A DNA stretch of 64,000 bases from Litomosoides sigmodontis (lineage: Eukaryota; Nematoda; Chromadorea; Rhabditida; Onchocercidae). Positions 55,501-64,000 of this stretch are shown here, in pieces. The position numbers and the translations under genes were made by a program. Below the pieces are notes generated by a model. It was given only the letters and a program-made list of their open reading frames with translations, made no database searches and was not told the origin of the DNA. How positions within the stretch are numbered: position 1 is the first letter of the stretch; each line of letters starts with the position of its first letter. The stretch is from NCBI GenBank assembly GCA_963070105.1, contig OY718803.1:4694507-4758506 (forward strand). Direction: 5' to 3'.

Positions 55501-58500
55501 GGAAAAAAATGTACGCCCAAGGTATGCTGCTCTTCACTACCTTTTGGACAGATAATCTATCTAGCTAAAGGATTATTAATTACTCATTTGATAAGTTTTA
55601 CACAATCATCAAGTTTCTACATGGAAAAAAGGAAAAACATTGTACCTAGGCGAAACATAATTTAAGTCCAGCGATGTCAGTTGACGAAGTTGAGTTGAAA
55701 TTTTTCTGAATACCATGTAGTAAAGATCCCATGCCTGATTGAGTTCCTTTGCATTCTGCGAGCGTAAATAGCAACGACAAGCATTCCAAGCCTCCTTCAG
55801 TTCATTCTCATATGTCTAAATACAACGATATTGTTGGATCGAAATAGCACAGCAAATTCAAATGTATGTGTATTGCATTCCTCGATTATATGGTGCGTAT
55901 AATCCAGGAGTGTGACTTCTACCCCTCCACAGTTACACTGGTCAGGTGACACTTCTTTGAAATTGTCTCCTTACGAAGATTATTTTTTATTCAGAAATAG
56001 TGATGTTACTTGTTTGAAAGATTGTTCCTTCAGAGTAGTTGCACCACGATCAATCATGTTATGTAATGGATCCAATAAGTCAAACATCGCCTTCACATTC
56101 TTATCCTGAAACTTGATATCGTGCAGAATAAGGGATAGTGATGATTGCTGATACAGTGCTAAAGTGACATTGTGACAGGCAAACTAGCAATCAGAGTTTT
56201 CTATGTGACAAGCAATACACAAACTGTCAATGTAGTATCGTACTGCAGATAAAAGGTATCAGCTTTGCATTATCTAAAAAGTTTTGCAAGGAAACAGTCT
56301 GCATTAGGAAACAGTACATCTGCATGAGTGAAGATGTTGCAAAATTGAGTGCACGTACATGTATCGGTGCATGTGAATGTGCCTTTGCATATTTACTAAA
56401 AGTCATTCCCTAAAACTTATCTCTGGAGTAGGATTCCTATCTTTAACCTGAAAATACAGCCTTGACGCATCGTCTAGAGCTTCATGCCACTGCTCATGCC
56501 AAAGAATGGCGCAACGAATCAATTCGTCACTGACAAGTTTTGCTTGTTCAACAAGTATCGGTTGGCTATCGCTCATAATTGTCAATATCTCTGTTGCAAC
56601 CGTTGAGCGACGTAAGTTTGCCGACTTTGCAGCCACTGTAAGAGCGTAAACCAAAGACTGAAAGAGATTTGATGTAATTAAGTCCAATTCTAAAGACAAA
56701 GCGAGGATTTCAAAGCCTTGCGAAAATATAGTTCCAGAAACTCAACTTCCCTTTTTTCGTGAATACAACCTTTTAACATGCTAATGACATTAAGAATTAT
56801 TTAAAGATGGGTTTGTAATATGAAATTGTGAAACGACGGCTATCAATAGAACTTTAGCTATTTAGTTCAGCATGACAACCTGCGGATGAACTTTTGACAG
56901 GTCGATGACAACTTGTTTGATCAGCTGAGCAACATTTTGCTTCGAGTCTAAACGTGCCATCAGTTGTGGGATAACCTGGAATTATATATGAAGATAAAAA
57001 AAAGGCAAAAATTCATACTTGGATTCGAACTTTAGCAATACTTTTCCATGGATCTAAGAAAATTTTTGGAGAGTAATCAGTTTGCTTCAAAACCTCGAGC
57101 CACATTTCAACAGGCAGCAATTTCAGTGATTCTTGGATAGTTTCGAAAACTTCCGCTTGATCACCATGTTTAAACCATAAAGTCAAAAATCGCAATGTAT
57201 CTTCCAGTCGTGATCCTAAAAGCTGAGGGTTATTATCAAAAATCACTTTCTTTTAATCATTAATGAATTAAATTGTATGCGAAATCGTGGATAAGTTTGC
57301 GTAATCACAAAAAATTCAAAGCACTAATTATCACGTTTGAAATTCATGCCTAACTACCAAATGTTGTTCAGCAGTTCTTTAAACACTGACATTAGATCAA
57401 AAACTTAGAAATTCATTGGGTACTGCTACTACGTGGTGTCTCAAAAGGTCAACTATGTCTACTTGGTTTGGTATAACAGTATGGACTCAATTTTTGTAGT
57501 AACTAAGGAATAACAGAAAACGAAAGTACTTTTGAAAAAATTCAAACCTTCGGCCAAAGTGATAGCTTTAATAAAACTTGAAACAGCTTGTTTTGCAAGA
57601 AAGATCATCGTCTGATTAGGTGCCGGAGAGGGTGGATTTACAATCACTGAAGAAGAAGGTGAAGGGGGTGGATGCAATTCTGGTATAAGAATATCCGATG
57701 AAGTATCTCGATCTACAATGCTTCCGAAGGGCCCATAACTGGGACAACTCGGCATAGCACCAATAAACGGTGGTGGTGGTGGTGCCGGTGAAAACTAAAA
57801 AATAATGAAAGTCAAGCATACTATAGAAAAAGCAATTTACTCCTCAGATTTTTTTGATAGTAAGTGCGTTCATTATTAATAAAGAGGACATTTTTATTAA
57901 AACATGATAACAGCATGGAGGCAAACTCCCCCAGTGAAAAGATGATCAAAAAAATAATTACGCGTAGTAAAACTCACCGAATTTTGTGTCTGATACATGA
58001 CAGCATTGAAATATGCGGATGCGAGTTTATGCCAAGCTTTATACCAAGTTGGATCATAAATTGTTGCATTTTCATAGTATTTCATTGTTTGTGTCAATGT
58101 CGGTTGTGATGAACTGGACTGCACAACATGTGAATTTGGTGAAAATACTGGTGGAGGAGAGATTTGGGTGCGATCATCGGCTAGAATTAGTGGTGGTACA
58201 TTGATCATAACGGATGGACTGGCTGCTGGTTGTTGAGGAATGCTAGCAAGTGATAAGGATTGCTGTATACTCGCATTCATGGTCTGTATATCCTTGGTCG
58301 ACTGCGGTAAAGTGTCATACCAGTCACCAAGTTTTAGACAGCACTTTGCTACTAGTCGGCACATCTCTGAATTTCTCTTAATTTCTATCTGAAATATAAA
58401 TAGTAATGTTCAAATTGTTTTCCGTTCTTATGCACCGATCTATTACTGCTTCTATTTCACTACGTTATTATTTCCATTTCATGTCATTGATTTAATATCA

Positions 58501-61500
58501 AAAGTTAGATACCGCAGATTTCTTTTATAAAAGTGTACATGCTACAATACATCAAACAGAAAACCTAACAGGCACGCCTTTCTACTATAAACGCTTAAAT
58601 TTTCGAAACCTTTTGGGCTTCAAATTTATTAGTCAACTGTTCCAATGTATTGCAAGCTAGTTCGGTCAGATTTTCTGCCCAATACTGCTTACAAACCGCC
58701 AGCACCAATAAAGGCTTATCCATTGGTAAATTCGTTATTTCATGTAGCTTTTCGTTTCGTTTTAGCCCTAATAAATCAGCCAAAACTCGACGTGACATTG
58801 ATAACTTTCCATACTGTCGACAAAGTGATGAAAATTTAATCCACAATGGACGCATTTCGTTGCGTGAAAGCACAAGTGATCTGAAAATACGAAAATATGA
58901 CGTATTCATCTGCTTAAAATCAGTTTCGTTTTTGTTCAAAAAAATAGGCCAAATAAAAAAACTGAAAATTCTCATAAACAAGAGATCTTCTAAATCAAAC
59001 CATGCTTACTGAATAACTTACTTTACCAACAGTAGTTTCTGCCACTGCTCAATATTTGGTCGGCATCCTTGCAAACGTCGACTCCAAACAACAGCAATTC
59101 GAATTCTTCGATCGGGCCACATTTTGTATTCAATGGCTTCCTCAAGTTCAGTTAGCTGCTGTACAAGAATCATTGCACCATAAGCTCTTTCGTAGCTTTC
59201 TGACGCCATCGCTGTCAATTCTGTGTCACACATGTCACGTACCTGAAGATAAAATAAGTGAATCTTAACCGAATTCATGCTTAGTTAAACTGAAGTACCT
59301 TTAGCAAAACTGATGAAAAGCTAACAACACTGTCTATGTTAATATAATCACTGAGCGTTTAATGCTACTAATGTGGAAAAGTGCTTGTTAAAAAAAGGCG
59401 ATTATAAACAACGAATTATGATCCTGCAAGATAAAGTTTTGTGCGATTACTACGAATCAAAATAAGAGAGAGAAGAGCGCACCATTTGAATAATTCGTCA
59501 TAGCAAGCAATGATCCACGAGTATGCTTTTATCAATCATTAGGTCTACATTAGAATAAGAACAAACAACCTTTTCAATGTAAGCCATAGCATCATGATAC
59601 TGATCATTTCGAATGGCTAGCACTGCTCGAAGGAAGGATCCATCTTGGCTATTTTCATTAATCTGTTTGACATAATAATCCATTGTTGTCCAGTCTTCTA
59701 AACATTTATCGACACTATTTCATTATTATAATAAAGAGAGAAAGGACACAAAGTCCACATTCCTTCAAGTGCAAGTTTCAGGAAACAACTTACCAACCGC
59801 CCAACTACCTCGTGCTGCAGTTATTGCCATATTTTGCCGTCTAGTTTCACTTGTTGTTGCGCCTACTTCAGCGAATGCTTTTTTCCCCAAATCATTTAAC
59901 TCATCCCATTGTCCTAATGCTTCTAAGCACCGCATTTGATGTTCATACAGCTATAAACAAAAACACTGTATATAAATCAATCAATTTTAAAAAATTTCAG
60001 CGCTCATGAAAGTTATAAGCCAACAATTAAAATGTCAAGTCAATCACGCTGACGAAATGGTGCTTCAAATTGCATCTTTAATTATCAGAATAGTAAGACC
60101 TCATCAGTAATGAATGTTTCATTATTATATATCTCCAGTGCCTTCTCCCATTCATTCAACTTTTCATACCAACGTCCCTGTCTCTGCAATGACAAAACTT
60201 TAATTCAAAAGACTGATCAACATTAGGGCACAGTTTAAACTAACCAAACAATTCATATTCCATCAATAAATGTCAAAAATGAGCAGTTAAGTTAAATTAA
60301 ATTATTAAAATTACTTAAATTAATAACTGAAAAATAGTTGACATAACATGTCACATTCCCTTATCATCTTGATATTTCTAAGAGTTTGTACCTTTCTAAC
60401 AAGCGTGTAATTCCACATACTTTTACAATGGACATATTAATATAACTTCGCTTAAAATTACCGCAGTCGTCAACATCTGGCTGTATTCAATTCGTTATTT
60501 GACCACCTTACCCTCAAGTCCTCGCACCGTTGCAAAAAGCTAACTCCATACTATTATTATAGCTCAGTATGTAAGAATTTGCATCAACCCCAATTATTAA
60601 TCACGGAAGATATCAATAACTACCGCACCTTTGCATTTCATCAACATAATCTTCACTACTTATTTTCTATCATTCAAGCTTACAACTCCTGGAGCTGAGA
60701 TGTTTCATTAACTTACTCCAATTTCCATATTATGTTGTCGAGCAAATGCTACAATTCCAGCAGCTTCTTCTTGAAGATTCAGCTTGTTTGCATAACTGAA
60801 AATGAGTTAATTCTCTTGCCGGTAATTAACTTTTGACAAACATTAAATAAGAACTGGACAAAGTGCCTAAACAATACACTCACGTAATGAGAGAGCGGCA
60901 GTGCTCTGGATCTGGATCTTTATTAAATTTTTCGCGAATATTTAGCTCCGTATACCGCAACGCTTTGGCATATGCTCGAGTATATTCAGCACATTTGCAT
61001 AATCTCTCACTACCTACTGGTAAAGGCCCCTAAAAATAATTTTTTTTTGAACTTCCATATGGATCAAAGCAAAAATGCAATTGAAAAAATCTCAAAAACA
61101 GAGCAAAGCAGGTGCAGTGATTGTTTCAGTAACAAAAGTCGATATGCTTACTTTCTCCGAATGATCCATAAATTCCGCAAGGTTTAATATTGTTTGCGTA
61201 ATATCAGTATGATTACTAAAATCAAGAGCATATTTAAGGTTCGTTTCTAAGTCCCTCTGTTGCATTTCGTCTAAGTCTATCCAGACTGACATAAACGCTG
61301 CATTGAACAGGTCTCTGAAATGAAGTCCCATAAATCTTGTGATTATGGATTTGGAAAAATAAAAAACTTTTTAAAAACTTGCCACAGCAGATGGACTAAG
61401 AGTGAAAACATTAAAATTGACAAAAACTAAGAATGATCCATGAAAATAGATCTATTGTTTTTTTTTTGTACTAAACCAACACAAGTTCCGCAGCAGAAAT

Positions 61501-64000
61501 GTACTAATTTTAAAAAATTACTTTGCAAGTGACACATGCACATCAGCTAAAGGAGCACATGCACGAAGAGCTGCAGAAGGACTCTGCCGAATAAATTGAA
61601 TTCGCAATAAAACAAGCCACTGGTCCCAGTCCTGAAATAATATCGTACAAGTAATCATTGAATGCCAAATGGATCGGAAGTTTCGTTTTCATGGTAAGGT
61701 TAGATATAATACAGATATTACATATGCCGCCATACAGTGAAGGAAATGAAACCATTAAAAAAGCATTTTTATTCTCCAGTTTATAAATAAAATAAAGTAT
61801 ACCTCTTTCGATACAAGTTGTGCAGTAGTCCAAGTCCTTTTCAAAACATCAAAATTAATTCGCTGCCCTTTTTCATGACGAGCGGATGTAATAAGCTGCT
61901 TTCCTTGACTGGGCGAAACTTTGACTGCAGGAGAGTGTGAGGGAGATGCAGCGCTACCTTCATCGAGTAAAACGGTAAGCCTAGAACGCTTGTTAAATAA
62001 ACCTAAATTCGTTTAAAAGACTGTTGCTTCCTCCAGGGAAAAAACTGAGCTCTAAGAAATCCAGTCCAATAACCAACATCTAGCAAGTGACTAATCATTT
62101 AACTTAAAGTTGAGAGAAAACATTCTTTTTTAAGAATTACGAACGATTAACAATAGCAATAACAATGTTTATTCTTTTATTTTATACTGTTTTTTAAATT
62201 TATTATTTTTAGTGATAATTATGTATATCATAATTAACAACAATAATATTAAATCAGTCACATAATATATTATTTAATAATTAACAACAATAATAGTAAA
62301 TAGTATAGCAGCGATTCGACTGATTTAATTTTCCCTGAAAATTTTGTGAGCCTAACAGTAAGCTTACTTTAGATATTCATCGCAATGCAAGCCATATCGA
62401 ACTAAAGCACAGTCAACGCTTTTACGAAAAACCAAAAATTGTCTCCACATCTGTAATGAAAGTCTAAGTATGTGGAAACATTGGCAGGAAATTTGCTTTA
62501 AGATACAAAGACTTGAATGCTAAAATAGGCAACAAGCATAAACCTGCATATGAACGAAATGTCAAACAACATTTAAATAATACAGAAAAGTTTCGATCTT
62601 TATCAATCGTCGAAAAATGCCAACCTGTTGAACAATAATAACCAATAAAAGTAGCAAATTCTGCTGCAGCGCATGAACAGAAATAACGCGCAACCAAACT
62701 TGCATTATTCTCGGTGCGTGATCGCGAATACAGATGGTCTCAGCTATCTGATACACTGTGTCCAAAGCAATTCGTCGCACGTCTACCTTCACAGTCCGAT
62801 CATCAAGAACAAACAAAATGGGAGGCAAAACAAGATGAATGTGCGGCGCCAAGCACATCGATATTGACTGGACGCATGTGAATACCTAGCAAAGTTCACA
62901 AAATTTGTATGGAAGTAAGTTTTAAACTCACACAGCACTTGATATGCTATCTATAATAACTTATAACTTTATAGCAAGGTGGTTAGTCAGAGAATTACAT
63001 GAAAATTAACGTCCAATGTTTTGGCACCACGCTTTTTCAGGAGTGGATGATAGAAAAACAGTAATACTTCCGTCCATTTTTTTTAAGTTTCAGCTTTGCA
63101 AGAACCGTTTCGCTTCAAGCAAGCTGTTGGTCAAGGCCCACTTCACATGATTAAATGAGAGAAATGAAAGAAACAAGCTATAGATAAGAAATGAATGACA
63201 AGTGGTTCACTTTTATCTCCTTTATTTCTTAGAAAATTGAAATATTTTATCAGTTGATAAATACGAAAAAATTCATTCCCTTCCACACCTTTATTTTTTT
63301 AAACATCATCATGTTACAATAGCAAACATAGGTAAAAGTATACACGACGGACTGCTATCTGAGGATGCCTTCATAGAAATAAATAAGCAACTATCCAGTA
63401 ATCTCAAGGTGGTAATAACTGAGTACGTTCTAAACGTATTTTTGTGCTTCAGGTTAAAAGAAAGTTGTATAACAACGACTTTTGACTCTACAAGTAAAAT
63501 AATTCAAAACAGTCATTGACAACTGAGATAAATGAAACCAAACTTACAGCACAAGTGACGGCTCTGTCCTTCGTACGATCTGACTGAACAATATTCAAAA
63601 GGTACGGACACAGTTCAGGAATATATGGTGCAAATGATGCACCAAATGCTGTGCCAATTTGCTGCATGACATTAACAACAGTAAGCCTCATGCTTAAATC
63701 CTCTGACCATGCTTCCTTTAATATTTTATTAATTTTCAGTTCTTTAATTCATGAATTTTTAAATATCATCAAATTCTGAACTAACAATGAATCTGATAGA
63801 CTTACTCTGACCAAACCAAACAGTTTTGACATGAATGGTTTCATACTGCTGCCAACTATCGCTATAAAATTAGCCAACTGTTGCAAGTAAAACTGTTTCA
63901 AATCAGGTCGAGTAGCTGTTTGAATTACTTCAATTAGACGAGGTATAACCTAGAAGATCATTTGTGATTTTATTTAGAAAATTATTTCGGATAGAAAAGA
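52536..64000 (-). CDS. let-363: TOR kinase (mTOR/LET-363), C-terminal part; 5' end beyond the window
   Basis: PIKK-family Ser/Thr kinase, catalytic subunit of TORC1/TORC2, controlling growth and translation. The right edge enters HEAT repeats matching human mTOR from about residue 1040 ([20 protein letters not shown] at about 63.9 kb), so roughly 1000 N-terminal residues are missing. FAT domain: [20 protein letters not shown] (to 61316), [35 protein letters not shown] (about 59.2 kb), [14 protein letters not shown] (about 58.0 kb). [16 protein letters not shown] (exon ending 56448), exon 56105-56010, and [14 protein letters not shown] (55815-55646). Kinase: [19 protein letters not shown] (about 54.9 kb), [49 protein letters not shown] (about 53.8 kb), [12 protein letters not shown]. 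The last exon, 52657-52536, holds FATC ending [15 protein letters not shown], as in mammals. All catalytic motifs are intact. Ser/Pro-rich insertions sit within the FAT region at 57.6-58.3 kb. Confidence 0.97.
52705..52738. repeat. 17-bp perfect tandem duplication in the last TOR intron
   Basis: The unit TATACGTCTACATTAAA occurs twice without a gap, at 52705-52721 and 52722-52738. It lies within the final TOR intron, 48 bp from the last-exon acceptor on the minus strand. Confidence 0.97.

Noticed and set aside
62231..62300. repeated AATTAACAACAATAATA motif in a TOR intron
   Set aside because: Two copies of a low-complexity AT-rich string; likely simple-sequence drift rather than a functional element.

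Overview
This window is nuclear DNA from a nematode. It is AT-rich, genes are cut into many small exons, and introns are mostly 50-900 bp with GT donors and TTTCAG/TTTTAG-type acceptors. The recognisable proteins are animal proteins with worm-type architecture: a GABA-B receptor subunit, two PI3K-like giant kinases and an Olig/Beta3-type bHLH factor. A parasitic spirurid/filarial-like worm is plausible, but the species cannot be fixed from the sequence alone.

Layout. (1) 1-4829: no convincing gene. (2) 4830-11524, minus: a complete 17-exon GABA-B receptor subunit 2 gene (gbb-2-like, 803 aa), resolved exon by exon with consistent phases; one intron uses a GC donor. (3) 11525-20487: about 9 kb of non-coding DNA between two head-to-head genes, with microsatellites and small tandem repeats. 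(4) 20488-39762, plus: SMG-1, the nonsense-mediated-decay kinase, from a proposed ATG to the FATC stop codon. (5) 39763-49227: mostly non-coding. It holds an unrecognised plus-strand multi-exon gene (about 42325-44884) and a 670-bp near-identical copy (45966-46635) of part of the neighbouring TOR gene. (6) 49228-50472, plus: a small bHLH gene (hlh-17/31/32 or BHLHE22-like), followed by possible alternative 3' exons and a 70-nt hairpin. (7) 52536-64000, minus: the C-terminal part of the TOR kinase (let-363/mTOR), running off the right edge.

The smg-1 and TOR genes are both PIKK kinases and point towards each other, with the bHLH gene and the unrecognised gene between them. The most notable local event is the segmental duplication of the FRB-encoding part of TOR. 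It lies in direct orientation about 9.8 kb from its source, differs by five substitutions and two small deletions, and one deletion removes a splice acceptor. The genes are not functionally linked in an obvious way: gbb-2 acts in inhibitory neurotransmission, smg-1 in mRNA surveillance, TOR in growth control and the bHLH factor in cell fate. No mobile element, CRISPR array, rRNA or credible tRNA was seen.
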